Source: Acorus gramineus (Eukaryota > Streptophyta > Magnoliopsida > Acorales > Acoraceae). Taken from it: 64,000 nucleotides of DNA. Position 1 is the first letter of the stretch. Every line of letters starts with the position of its first letter. Below the pieces are notes generated by a model, which saw only the letters and a program-made list of their open reading frames with translations, was not told the DNA's origin and did no database searches. Shown in pieces: positions 34,409-47,900 of the stretch. Position numbers and translations under genes: made by a program. Where the stretch lies: assembly GCA_030737835.1 (NCBI GenBank), contig JAUJYN010000028.1, forward strand, positions 496,001 through 560,000, given 5' to 3'.

Positions 34409-37400
34409 CTAATTTTCATTTTTGGAGATTGCCTTTGGAAGTTTGAATGTAGGTCGTCTGTCAGCACCTCTTCTTGAGTACTCTCTCCACCTTCTGGCCC
34501 CTGCTGCTGCTCTCTTTGCCCTCTCCTTTGCTTCTTCCTCTGCAAATACAATCATTTATGAATCAATCATTTAAAAAGACGTGGAGCGAGCTTAACTACT
34601 AGATAATAAATCAGCAAATATTTGCATGATGAGAACTGCATGGTTGATCAACTTAACAAAGGAATTTGATGAGTTAATAACCACTGTAATAACACCCTTG
34701 ATTATCTTTAACCAGTCAATCATTTCTCTTTATTGAAATGGAGAAATTGAAATGATGAGATTGAAATCAAGAACTCCGGTTATCCATTGGTCTGTATGGA
34801 TTCAGGTGAGAAAAGCTTGACTCCAATGGATTTTCTGTAATGCATTAGATTTTCAGATACCATAAATGATGGTTAATGCCGCTAAAAGTGAGTAATCAAA
34901 AGCTCAATCTATCCAATTTTCACATAATATGGATGCAACGCCAGCACACCTGAACAAAACCTGAAATGTGTGATGTCGTTTGTAGAGGGGATCGGAAGAT
35001 TTATAAAATTAGACAACCACAAGCTGGATATTTCTACTAAAAGCATTAACATGTATATAGATTGGGTGTCAATCTCCAAGAAAACAATAAGAAATTCGTA
35101 CAATGAAAGCACCATAACATTAAAGCATTGCAGACGTTCTAAATTCTTAAATCCAGGGCTTAAGATTAATTCTCAGTATGCTTGTCTCAATTGCCTTATT
35201 GGCTGACATATTTCAGCAGGAATGGAAGCAATATATAATAAATGCCAACTTCAATTTTCTAGGGGAGTTAAAGAACTATTTGAATGATTTTGTAAAAATT
35301 GAAATGTTGAAATGAAGATATCCTTAACAATAACCACTACATTGCAGGCCCCTCCTGCTCGCTAACTTGCCGCCATGGAATACACGGCCAGTCAATGAGG
35401 GATTGGCATCTGGTTGGCCACATGACAGAATATTCTTTCATCATGTTGGATGAAAGATTGATCTATTCAGCAAACAAAAGCGTGTAGGAAATGAGGCTTG
35501 TTAATATGATAGAGTTTTCATAATGAAATCGATTGGTGGCGACTGGCCATCATTTTCAAAAAAAAAATATGATAAGAGTATGCCCGTTTCAAATGGACTG
35601 TTGGTCTAAATGTTTAGATCATGTTTGAACAATGCTCTCTAGAAGAGCAGAAGCATGTGAGACACAGAAGAAACTCATGTCTCATGGTCTGGTGTCAGTG
35701 CAACAGGATGTAAATTAGTGTTCTCAAGGTCATAAACTTGGAATAAAATTTGAGAGGTTAGCTTGTAGGAATTATGGCTAGGGTGTTTAGCTTCTGGAGT
35801 TTGCTGAGTAGAGTTATGGGAAAATATCCGTAACTGAGGGTGATTCCTTATGCAATAAAGGCATTCAAAAGTTCAACAAGAGAGGCAGAAGAAAGAAGAC
35901 TTTAAAGAGATTAGGAAATAAGGAAAAGATAAAGACGGGAGGAAGTAGGAAACATTACTTACTAACAAATAAAAATGAATTTTATTCAGTTATCAGACTA
36001 ACTTTCTTGGCCAAGCCTGAAAACACTAAGCGATATACGCCACTCAAGCAGACACAAATAACAACATTTGGACCATAAATCTGACACCTGAGCATAGCAT
36101 TGTAAAATACTTGGAAATTAACAGAAGCAAGCATATATTGTTTTTTATTTCACTAAAAACCATAAAACCCCTATAAAACTAAGAAGCTATACAAAATATC
36201 CTAGCCAATTTAACAAACTAAAGTTTAAACAACTCTATATATATTCTTTAATTTCACTAAAAAAACATATAACCTTTAGTTTAAACAAACTAAATTTCAA
36301 ATTCTTCTACTTTTTTCTTGTTCCTTGTTCTATTTTGGTGCATCCGATGCATATGATAGTTATCCAATAAGCAAGTCAGTTCAGCAGTTTCCCTTTCATC
36401 ATAATGGTAGTACTTGAAATATATTCCCCTTGTGCAATGTGTAGCTGAAGTCATATTGAGGAGGATCCCTTTGGCACGTGCTTGGCGAGCACCGGTCTAC
36501 ACACCGGATCTTAAGCAACTATAATCACCAAGCTTGTATGTGTATGCCTCTGACATGAAATAAATTATTCAGACAATAAACTGAATCTTTGTATATTTCT
36601 TTATCTTCCACTTCTGTTTGGTATTTTGTAAAAAATTTATTACTCCTGAGAGTTTTAAAGATATATTTTCTAATCATCTTCCAAAGTGCAATTTTTAAGC
36701 AAACTCAACTAAACATGAATCCCAACTTCCAATCCTATCAGCAATTACAACAAGCAGATACATGCACGTGTATGTTACTACTATATTGGAAACTTTCAAT
36801 GCACATGTATGAATCGTCCATGCCAAAAACAACCCTCAAAGTTGTGTTTTTAAGTCTCTCTGTGTTTTGGGGGTTGGGTTGGGTTGGGGGGAGGGGGGCA
36901 GGGGGTTATTTCCATCTCATTGATTTCTCATATAACATTTTACTCATTTTACTTTTTCTTATCAACAGCGAGTAAGTTCATAGTCTGCCCACTTCACAAT
37001 TCAATTGTGCCCAAAAAAGGTCCCTTTAAATATACCTAAACGTCCTTAAAATATTTATTTTATTTATACAAGATCCCATTTTTGGCCACAAGCATCACAC
37101 ATGCTGTTTCCTAGTACATGTATTATATCTGCATGTTAAGTATGAATTCATCATGAACGATGGCTACCGGACTGCGGTGCACAGCTCCTACATCCTCCTA
37201 AAACACTGTCATATAAAGAAAAGTCATTGCTGTTATGCTTACCTTTGGTGTAACAATCACCTATCTATATTTTTTCCCACTTGGTCTACAATCATCTATC
37301 TACATTTCTGTACACAGACTTGCATGTTGCTTTAAAATCATTATACATCTAGCAGTTACAACATTTGCATCTCTTAAACATTCAACATCTAGGGAGTTAG

Positions 37401-40400
37401 GTATCATAACACTCCATCTTTGTTGGATAACAACAATCACAGACATTTCCACGTCAACTAAGATTATAACACATAAATGAACTAGAACTACCATTCTTGG
37501 GAGTTTTAACATGTATGTCACTTGCATCATGTAATATGTTCTCCAATAGTTTTTCTTCCACATTTATAAGTTTAGACTTTGTTGTACATGGCAATAAGTC
37601 AATAACCACAAAACAAACAATTAACATACAATAAAGTGAACGGAATAATAATTGGTATAGATTTACTGATTAATCTATACGGCAAAAATTCAAGGACTGC
37701 CACTTGAATAAAGAAAGAGAATGAAACATTCCAAAAAAGTTCAAAGGTCTGGATGTATGATTAAATAATAGAAGCAACTGGAAGGTATTACACGAAATAG
37801 TTCATTTCTGTTGCCATTTTTTCCACAATACCTGTATTTTGGTAATTCTTGGAATTTCCCCAGAGGTTGTCCCAGTACGTTTTAGATTTATCAGAATCTT
37901 TTTCCTTTGCCATTCTCATTTTGGTCTTTTGCTGCATGGAACATAAAAAATGTGATGATAACAAGAAGTATTTATACCCAATAAAAGTAGAATAATGCAA
38001 AAACTTAGAACATGCATCAACATGACATTGTTATAACTTATAAGCGAATACCATAATTAGTAGAAAAGTTGGAAAGAGGAAATTTTAGCTAATTTCCAGA
38101 TCGACGTATGGTTACATATAGGAAGAATGATTAAACTCAACAAAATCTTATAGTATTTCTCACCAAGATCTTTAATTGCCGCTTTTCCCACCGAGAAAAT
38201 GCCTGTTAAATTTGATGTGAGTTAGAAAAGAAGGCTTACTAGGACATGCATGAAATAAAGGAACATGAATCACTCTTCAAATCATTTATATATAAAATCC
38301 ATGCAAATATGATGTCTGATGTCTGTGTCCATGCATACCATGTCAGATGGAGAGTGAAAATTGGGTGTCACAATTTGGGCTTATTGAATAACTACATCTA
38401 GTTGGATGTCTACAGACATGCACAACATGTTATACTGTAGAGGACATACCATTTTAAAAACATCAACTGATGATCCCATCCCTGCAAGCATCAGGGCAAC
38501 CTATTGGAAAGACCATCAAAAAGCAGTTTCATGTGAGAATAAGAAAATTTTCTATCAAATAAATTGAAATGTTTATGTGAAACAGAGATTGGAAAATTAA
38601 TCAAAACAATGCACAATTGTAGATAGCATGTGAGCTAAATTGATTTCACATCAATTTACTGAACAAGATTTAACTCTGTACTGTTAGTTGCAACCAAAAT
38701 CAATTATCTTACATTTACTCTTTCTACTCTGCGCATTTCATCTTCAAGGAGAGATACTTGTGCAGCAGAAGTCCAATGGATGCAATCAACTGGGCTGAAA
38801 GAAGAATAAATTATCATGTTCAGGGGTGCAAAAAATAATTCTACCAAATAACAAGATATCAATTGACAATTACATCATTATCAGAGGGTAACTAAAGAGA
38901 GCATCAATCATTTTTCCATACAAAAGTGACTGGGCTTTATGGTGCACTTTGTTATTGGACTTGTGCTGATCAACCAAATATTTATTAACAATAACTTGTG
39001 CCGAATCTTTATGTGAAAAAGATACATTCAAAATCAGATCCACATATTTAAAATTTGCAACAGCAACATATAGATAACATCTACCTATTGGTAATGTATA
39101 AAGTTGGCCCTTCCATTGGGTCTTTGCTTCTTGAAATGTTCTACAAGTTCCAGCAAATTTTCGTTCTTTATAGCATAGTAAGTGACTTAAGTATTCAGCA
39201 AAGCGACATAAAGGAAGAGCTTCTAGCAGCCAGCTATGAAGTGCTTCTTAGAAACCACTTTAAAGGAAGCGCTTTCAACTGAAGTTGACAGGAAGCTGTG
39301 CCATCCAAATGCATCTAGAGGGGAAAAATTTCCATTAGTTTTTTTTTCAGCATGGAACCTGTGCTAAAGACATCCCTAATGCCATAAGATGCAGAAACAC
39401 TGACAACAAACCACAACAATTTGAATAGCCATGACAGTGACACAGCATGTCGAAGGATCTTGGTGGGTCCTTGGAATGAAAAAGGCAGACAAGGTTTTGG
39501 AGGACTTACCCAACATATGGTTCTAACTATGAAGGCTTGGCTTCTTAGTATGGTAAGTGATTGCTATTTATCTGAATGCAATTCCCTAAAGCAATTCTTA
39601 AATTATATTTGCTATCATTCTGCGTTCGTGTATAAACTTGCTCTGCTCCCCCTTCCCATGTCCACCTCATATCATTTTGATTGTACTCACTACTCAAGGA
39701 CATTCTTTAAGAGGGGTTTTAAGTGGTTCAATACCATTAATCTTGCATTATGAATGGTTCTAGGTAGCTATACTGATCAACGTGTTTGCAGGGACATATT
39801 GACTACTTATTTTGCATGAGTTCCACTTATGTTCGATCCATCAATTATTTTCATAATAGTCGAGCATAATAAGGGAGTTGCATAGTAGATGATCATAAAT
39901 GCCTTTTCCAGCTTCATTGTCATCTAAAATACAGTAAAATGATCTCAATAAACATTATATCCACTTTTTATGAGCTGAATAAATACTTCTACACAAAACT
40001 GCAGAACCGTGAAGAGCTCATTCAAAAATATTAAACTACAAAAAGTAATGGATAATAATTGAAAAGTTGCTGCCATTCTCCAAAAAGATGTTTAGAATGG
40101 TTTAAGGAAATGATTCAATGAATATTTGATTTAGGAGTGCCCAACGATTCAAACTGTGCAAGTAAAAATTATTAACGTGTGCAGACAGATTGAATGGTTC
40201 AGATGAATGTACAATTTTTATCCAATTCTTTTTAAGAAATCTTGTCAAATGGATATCCCGTGCCAAGCATCTCTACTTTTGCTTCTCTTTAAATTTTCTG
40301 TTTTGTTCATTGGTGCTTTTTAAGTCACATAAGATTGTTCATGGATACTCCCAGAGATGATCAAATTCAACTTGATGCATCACAGATGTTGATCCACTGC

Positions 40401-43400
40401 AGATTTCCTGTACTCCAAATTAATGGAAACCAAGGTATGTATCTAAATGATATATATGATATTTCAGGATTGCCACGCCATTTTGATGTCTATAAAAGTC
40501 CATGTAGGGACCCTATAGTTGGAGATGTGAATGCTTCTTTATGTAGCTATTTAAGATATTAAATTTGTGGGTTTTAAACAATTATCTTCAATTTAACTTA
40601 GCACGTGGATCACTCAGTCTACTAATAGGCATGATTCAATTCAATTTCTGTTGATTTTCCATGGCTATTACTAAACACGAATCAATAATATAATTTTCAT
40701 AAAGATCATCCTGCATAAATACTCTTTTAACCTAACTTGCTGCAAAAAGTGTGTGCTCGTTTGTGTTCAAAAATATATATTTGGCACTATAATGCATGTG
40801 CAAGTTGTTGATCATGAATCGCTCATGTTATGCAAAACCCAAAAAGTACCATACAGAAATCCACAAAATTTATATCATTCCACGCCCAAATAAGAAAGCT
40901 GTTCACCATCACATTACTAGCATTTCTATGCTGCTATAACTGTCTCACCAAGTCTCAATTGCTTGTTGAACTAAGTCAGGATTGCCAGATTGACAGCAGA
41001 CTCTTGCTCTTCCAAAGTCCTCCTCGATCTTAAATACATCAGGAGCTATATTGGCACAATTTTTGCAGCCTGCATGGAAAACAAAAGCCACAGGTTATCT
41101 TATGATGTGTTTATTTATCCATCACATGTCTTGCAGTTGCCAAAATATTTTTGTGTATTGCAAGTAATATACACAGGATGTTCTACTGCTTCTTAAAAGT
41201 TCAAAGAGATGACACGTAATGTCCATCATAATGATATACACAAACGGCATGAACAGTTTTAGAAATTTCCTTAGACCATGGTAATCCAGAAACTCGGAAG
41301 ATGAATGATGCATTTGTAACAGAATAAACTCTAACAAGAATTACTGGCAGGGCTAAAACTTTTTGGAAGGCCAAAATTCCTATGAAAGTGAAATGTTTCA
41401 TGTGGCTGCTGCTCCACAGAAGACCTGTCACCAAGACATACTGGGCGAAGTGGTGTCCTATGGAGTGTATGGTTTGTCCGTTATGTAGAGGGGAGGCTGA
41501 ATCAGTCTATCATCTTTTCTGTACCAGTCCAGCTTCATTGCAGATTTGGCACATTTTCAAAAGGCTGACTGAGAGAAGGCTTAGCTCTACATCGATGGGG
41601 GACCTGTGGGAAGCGGCTCAGAGGATGAAGAAGAGGTCGGACACCCAAAAGACAGGAATCGTACTACTGTCCATCACTCCATCATGTGTGTGGATGATTT
41701 GGAGGTCGAGAAATAATTCAGTCTTCAAAAGTGCGCACTTCTATTTTGAAAATCTTTGGGAAATGGCGCGCCAAAGTATAAAGGATTGGGGCACATGAAT
41801 TATGGTGGGGGGGGTTCATGAGCATTCAGCTCGAGGAGGACAGACTGCAAATAGGGGAGTGATGTGCGGGTGTTTCACCTCGCCCGGACAATTATACACC
41901 ACGGGCATTCTTCCCTACTCCCTTCTACTTCGCTTATGTTTAATGTTTGCTCGCTCCTTCCCTCTCATTCCCAATTCGGACATGTATTATTTCAATTTTG
42001 AATTGAAATGAAAATGCCCACAATTTCTCTCTAAAAAAAAAAGAAATTACTGGCATGAAAGGATTTGTAAAGCTGACCCAATATTAAGGATGCCAAGACA
42101 TTGGAATCAGAATCAGATGCCACTATATATCAAATTATGATTAGCGTGGGCCCATTTTGAATATGTAATTTGAATAGATACAATTTATTGACTATTTCCC
42201 TGTCATGATGAACGAGATTCTCTGTGAAAACTTATAGTTCTGCTGATGAAAAATGTTTCAGTCTTAACTGTAGAAAAATCTACCATACCTATGCAACTAA
42301 ATTCATCGACAAATGCATGGTCCTTTGTGCAGGTGTCATCTAAGAAAGGGTTGATTGCAGTGAGTGAGTATCCATTAATTTCATCATAAACCCTGCGCTG
42401 TATAGGATCACTCAGTACCTGCACTGCAACATCTCCTGTTAGATGACACCCTATAGAATAAATATGATAAAAATGAACCCATTAAAGGAAAACTTAGGAA
42501 ATGTAAAATGTTGGGTCGTTCCTATTTCACAATATCGGGCTCTGAGTTTGGAATTGAATCACCCACCCCATAAACCTCATTGATGAACATGCAAAAGTTT
42601 GTGGTGTCCTGATCATCGCCAGCAAGGTCCGGATGGCATGCTTTCATGCAATTATAGTAAGCCTTCTTAATCTGCTCAGGAGTCGCATCCGGCATCTGCC
42701 CATCAAAAAAGTTGCAAAGAAAATCATCAGCATAAACCTTAGGGAATGAAGCAGAACTACAAACTTGAGCCATCCAAATTCACGTCTACTGAATTTTCAG
42801 ATACCAGCAACGCTGATTAAATCCGTATTCAGTACTACCAAAAAAAAAGATTGTTTGGTAATGATAAATTAAATAGCATGAGAAATTCATGATGGATGTG
42901 AATTTCTGGTTGGGAAAGGAAAATATATGATGGATCACTCAATAGCTTCCCCGTCAACTTATACACTCAATGCCAAAGCTAAGAAGATAAGTTCTGGTAT
43001 TGAAAGTCTTCAAAAATTATATTTTGGTGGCAAGGAAACCCGACACCAGTTGCACAGCATCATCCACAAACCTTGTGACTCCAACTTGAGACCTATTGGG
43101 AGCAAACCCATGGCTCTAACCAAAAAGCGAACCCAGCGTGGGTTGATCTTCAAAAACATAGTAAGTCATTACTCATAACATCTATGCCAAGCAAATAATC
43201 ACGTTCAAAAAGCTGACTTTAAAGGTCTTTATTCAAATTCCCATTCAATTACCTTCTAGTACCCTTGTTATATACACACATATTTCATGACCAATTTTCC
43301 AAACACCCAAAGCATTGCACATCAAAAATTGAACAACCCAGACAAGAAAAACACCACCACCACCAAAAAAAACAAAAAAGATCAAATTTTTACCAGCCCC

Positions 43401-43630
43401 AAAACGGAATAATAATCATCAGCAACCGATTCTTGAGAGATAAAGTCCTCCGCAGCCGCCGCTGCCGCAACAACACCGATCGATCGTGAGCGTCGTTTCC
43501 CCTTGAAACAGAGAGAAACCATCAGATCCCGGTGGTCGTCCGGTCCCCACCGCCGATCCCTCGAGCAGAAGCTCGACGGGTGGCGGAATTTGAGGGCGTC
43601 CGCACAGGGGAGGGAGAGAAGCTGAGCCAT
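34409..43630 (-). CDS. DJC76: Plastid J-protein with ferredoxin-type Fe-S domain (DJC76-like), nine exons
   Basis: Exons (minus): 43630-43394, 42695-42567, 42418-42289, 41069-40949, 38794-38713, 38500-38450, 38202-38164, 37931-37832, 34539-34409. All introns are GT-AG; the exons sum to 1020 nt, 339 aa and stop. The N-terminus (MAQLLSLPCADALKF, Ser/Arg-rich) fits a plastid transit peptide. The J domain starts DDYYSVLGL (71-79), HPD is at 100-102, and it ends LSDPIQRRVYDEI. A bacterial-type Fd motif follows: C164, C167, C170 (SCIGCKNC) and C206 (ETCPVDC). Next come VALMLAGMGSS, YWDNLWG and a basic C-terminus ending RRGADRRPTFKLP. Layout and motifs match Arabidopsis DJC76 (At5g23240) and relatives, thought to act in plastids as HSP70 co-chaperones with a redox/Fe-S module. 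An upstream in-frame ATG is at 43672; 43630 was chosen because it starts the transit-like sequence. The frame is intact. Confidence 0.93.
34540..37831. other. Intron 8 of the DJC76-like gene
   Basis: 3.3 kb of AT-rich intron. A G-rich tract on the plus strand (36868-36906) has six or more G3+ runs. No intact mobile element was recognised. Confidence 0.7.
36868..36906 (+). repeat. G-rich tract, quadruplex-type, in intron 8
   Basis: Runs of GGGGG, GGG, GGG, GGGGGG, GGGGGG and GGGGG separated by TT, A or CA. Because the gene is on the minus strand, the G-rich strand is the template strand. Confidence 0.6.
38795..40948. other. Intron 4 of the DJC76-like gene
   Basis: 2.15 kb of AT-rich intron. 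Short reading frames on the plus strand (39421-39753, 40335-40562) have no recognised domain and are not called. Confidence 0.65.
41350..42041 (+). mobile_element. 5'-truncated LINE in intron 3, antisense to the gene
   Basis: Encodes the reverse-transcriptase zinc-binding domain and following C-terminal part of a plant L1-type LINE: KVKCFMWLLLHRRP, a CPLCRGEAESVYHLFCTSP finger, then WMIWRSRNNSVF. After the ORF come about 200 bp of 3' region and a poly-A tail ending near 42041. AGAATTACTGGCA at 41337-41349 and AGAAATTACTGGCA after the tail (about 42042-42055) are the target duplication, now differing by one base. It left the flanking exons intact. Confidence 0.85.
43020..43145 (-). mobile_element. 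tRNA-derived SINE-like fragment
   Basis: On the minus strand, TGGTTAGAGCCATGGGTTTG looks like a tRNA A box and AAGTTGGAGTC a weak B box (consensus GGTTCGANTCC). Related pieces with the same AGC-A-GG-TTGCTCC core lie at about 55290-55370 and 55745-55800. It lies in intron 1 of the DJC76-like gene. Ends and tail were not found. Confidence 0.35.
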
Positions 43631-44903
43631 CTCGAACCAAGTCGAGATGTTTCGGAGGGTCTGATTTTTCAAGAGATCGTTCGGTATTGTTTGGGGAGGG
43701 TTTTTGAGTGGTTCAAGAATTTCTTCAAAATTTGGAGGGAGTGGCGGGACCTAGGTTGACAGTTTGGATTGTTAGAAGTTGCGGCTGACATGGCATCCTC
43801 AACGCCATGAAAAATTTTGGTGTCACAGAAAAAACTTTGGGTTTTTATTTTGGTCTCAGTGGAAACGTAAACGAGATCTTTTACTTTTGCTCGTTTGGAC
43901 TCTTCTTCGCGGGGAACCGGGTGTGTGCGTATGTATAGGTTTCAATTGATGGGGAAGCGTACACGAGATCTCAGTGGAAACGTCCCGATACAGTTCAGTG
44001 TCAAATTGCATGGCCTGTCAATGGAATTACAAAATCAATGGGTACAGTTGTCACTCTGCTGTTGGATATTGATGGTATTGATTAAATCTAAGCTTGACTA
44101 GATTCAATAATAGAGTGACACTTGGTACCCCCCCCCCCCCCTAAATTTTTTAATAATTTTTTTAATTAGGCTGTGACTATTCCCATCATTATTCAGCCAT
44201 AATCACCCCTAATTACTACCCCTAATCCCTATACAGACAATCATCATTTACTTTGCATTGAAGAAATGTAACTTAATTCCTATCAATCACATGGTTAAAT
44301 ACATATTTCTTATACAATAATACAAGATGTGTAACGAATTCTCCCTTATTATCAATTTTATCATACACTTGTACCCAACCCTTAGCAGTATAGTTCGATT
44401 GATAGGTTGTGTAGTTCGATTTTATACAATTAGATTGATTCAAGCTAGTCCTGATCGGGGGTGTACATCTGGAGAGAGATAAATGGTAGAGATTAATTTT
44501 GTGATGTAATTTTGTACTTTATTTAACTGTTAATATAAATTCATTAAAATGCTTTTGGACTCAATTTTTTGAAAATTATTATATTCTTAATTGTTATGCT
44601 TTTTATCCTCAAAAATAAGAGGGAGGTTTGAACATCTAAACGTAGAAAAATATGTTTGATATGCATTTGAAAATTCTCAAATTTTTTAAATACAGAATCT
44701 GTCCAAATATAAATCTAAACGGGCCTTAAAAGATGAATTGCATAAAAACACTTGTAAAATTGGAATGAAATGTTCTAAAACTCATCAAAAAAATTATTGT
44801 GGACTTTGAGTACTGGAACGGCAACGGAGATCGTGAAGGGAGACACTTTGGGGGTATCTCTAGAAAATATGGGGTATCTTTTATAACTATGGGATATGTT
44901 TTT
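43631..44903. other. Upstream region of the DJC76-like gene
   Basis: Probable promoter and leader for the minus-strand gene, then AT-rich DNA. A run of 14 C (44128-44141) interrupts an AT stretch. A short duplication (CAGTGGAAACGT with ACGAGATCT nearby) occurs at about 43858 and 43972. No gene is seen. Confidence 0.45.
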
Positions 44904-44999
44904 TTTTTTTATTGATAATCAGGAAACTTTGTATTACTGTAACTGAACACAATATACAATCTATATTACATCGTTCACAAAAGAAACTGATATGATCCT

Positions 45000-47900
45000 C
45001 ACAGGAGAGGAATTCAGAAACGCACAATTTAAAGCTCAAAAAGAGGAGACCTCAAAACCTATAGGGGATTAGGAGCTGCGCATATAGACCGTGCCCACTT
45101 TGTTAGAGTTCAAACAATTCTCTAGCGTGTATGGGATCTGATGATGTTTTCACCCATAGTGGTTCGATGAGAGGCTAGCGCATCTGCAGCACTGTTCCCT
45201 TCGCGATGGATGTGGGAAACTTTCCAAGAGTGAAGGGGGGATAGACCGTGCAGTATGGATCTCTAAGTGCGAAGCGCGGTCCATGGAAGATTTCCCTTAC
45301 CCTTCAACCATGCTATAGCTGTGGTAGAATCGGATTCAAACCAGATTTTTGTTGCACCAGTCTGAAGTCCAATTTCCAAGCCTGCAAGTGGTCCCTTGAA
45401 TTCCAATAAGTTAATGGATGGTAGACCGCATTGGCCAGCCACTCCTATAAGAGAGTCGCCTCTTTCATTTCTGATTAGAGCGCCATAACCCCCCTATCAT
45501 CTGAAAGAGATCCATCAGAGTTGGCCTTTAACCAAGACAACTCTGGGGGAATCCATTGTACAACGACAGTAGTGACAGGGTTATCAACCAAGGTGGCACC
45601 AAAATTTGCTGCAATAGATGAAAGCTCCGGGCTGATTTCCATTTTGAAAGAAATGCCTTGGAGCCGAAGAGATATTTCAGCTTTAATTTTGTGACAGAGG
45701 TTCACCTTATGTATCGATTTGTCTCTAAATATGCGGTTGTTTTGTTCTTGCCAGATGAACCATAGAAAATTTGAAATAATAGAAGCCAAGATAGTATTCT
45801 TGAAGGTGTGTGATACTGTCGCATCTAACCAGGTTGGCAACAAGGAGAGATTCTGTGGTGCCCTGCTTTTGGTCAACATATCTTGCAGAAGCCGTTGGAG
45901 AATAAATCTGGAATAGGCACACTGAAGTGCAATATGATCCGCATCTTCATTGCCAACCTTGCAAAGGGAGCAGGTTTAGTCTATGACGAGACCCTTCTTG
46001 AATAAACGAGATAAGGAGGAGATTTTATTATGAAAGAACTACCATGCAAGAAAAAGAGTGTTTTGGCACTTGATAAGGCTGACACAGCCAAATTGTCCAA
46101 GAGGGAGGGTCTGTAGAGCTGTTGCTAAGATATTTCATGGCTTCCCTACAATTGAGGTAGCCATTTCTAGTAGGTGGCCAAATGAGCAAATCTGGGCCTT
46201 TACCCCCAACATCAATATCAGATATTTCATACCAGAGAGGATCGAGGTCGATAGGCCATCGATTGGGCTTATCCCATTTCCCATCTTTAATGAGGGTCGA
46301 AAGGAGGGAAGTAGAAATGATGTGAGAAATTCCCTCCCCGTGGCATGAGAAAGGCTTCTCCCGTTTAGCCATGGGTCATTCCATAGGCTAATATTTTCCC
46401 CCTCAAAGATAATGTACCGAGTATTGGGAATTATCCAGTTTCTGGACTTGAGAATCTGTTGCCATGAACTTGTGCAACCATTGGGTGGTTGGCAGTTCCA
46501 TATATGGCCTTTCCTGAGATATCTTTTTCTTATCCACTCCCCCCACATTGAAGGTGAGTTTGAGGCGAGTTCCCATAGTCTGGCTCCACAAGCCCCGTTA
46601 TTCCAATTGCTTATCGTCGAGATGCCTAGACCACCATACTTTTTCGGTTGACAGACCAAGTGCCAATTAACATGGTGAATCTTTTTAGCTATAGAGCAGC
46701 CCTACCATAAGAAATTACGTATAATGTGTTCTATTTCTTTAGTTGCTGATTTGGGGATCGCAAAGGCAACATACCAGAAGAAATAGAAAGAAGATAGGAC
46801 TGACAGGGTCAGCTCCAATCTGCTCGCCATCGACAGAAGCTTACCCGTCCATAAATGAATCCTGAGGCGAACCTTATCAATGAGAGGTTGGTAGAGAGAG
46901 CGTGTGAGAGACCCAGTTAAGAGGGGGAGACCAAGGTATTTGGCCGAAAGAATATGTTGCCTGATCGAAAGGACTTCACAAAACCGTGACACTAGCTTAT
47001 TGGCAAATATTTGACTATTGGCAGCATTTAATTGAAGACCAGACCAGGAAGAGAAATCAGAGAGAGTATCTTTTAGTGCCAATGATGGTTCTGGTGAGGC
47101 ATTCGAGAAAATTAGAAGATCATCCGCAAAACACAAATGAGTAACATTGCAAGGGCCTTTGATGTAAGGTTCGATGGATCCCTCCTCACACTTTTTGTTT
47201 ATCAAGGATCACCCTGTCTAACCCCACAAGATGCGTTGAAGAAGCCCTCCGAACTTCCGTTAACAAGAACAGAATAACAAGCTGAGGAGACGCATTCTAA
47301 ACACATCTCGATCCAAGAGTCAGCGAACTGAAATCCTTTGAGAATTTTCAGAAGGTAAGGCCATCTAACACTGTCAAAAGCTTTGCGAAGATCAATTTTG
47401 ATACAAGCCCTATCCTTGCCCTCCTTGCTAAGATATGAAACCAATTCATGAGCCAATAATATGTTGTGATGAATGCTGTGACCCTTGATAAATGCTGTTT
47501 GATGCCCGCTAATAAGTTCCAGAAGGACCAATTGAAGCCGCGATGCCATCACTTTCATGATAATTTTATACAAAGAGTTGCACAAAGAGATGGGTCTAAA
47601 ATTATCAAGAGAATCTGCATGAGCTGTCTTAGGAATAAGAGTTATAAAGGAATGACTCACTTGTTTGAGAACACGCCTTTTTGATATGAAGTGCTGAACA
47701 GCATTGAGGAGATCTTGTTGGATTATATCCCATAATTTCTTATAGAAGCGGGTTGGGAATCCGTCCGGACTAGGAGAGCTAAATGGTTTTTGACTGAACA
47801 CTGCAACACGGGAGTTCCTCCAAGGTGACAGTGGAAATAAGCATTTTGTTCTGATCAGGGGTGACGCTAGTGGCCTGTGTCAAATCAGGGATAGGAGAAT

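Noticed and set aside
40335-40562. Plus-strand reading frame inside intron 4 of the DJC76-like gene
   Set aside because: Antisense within an intron, no known motif, length expected by chance.
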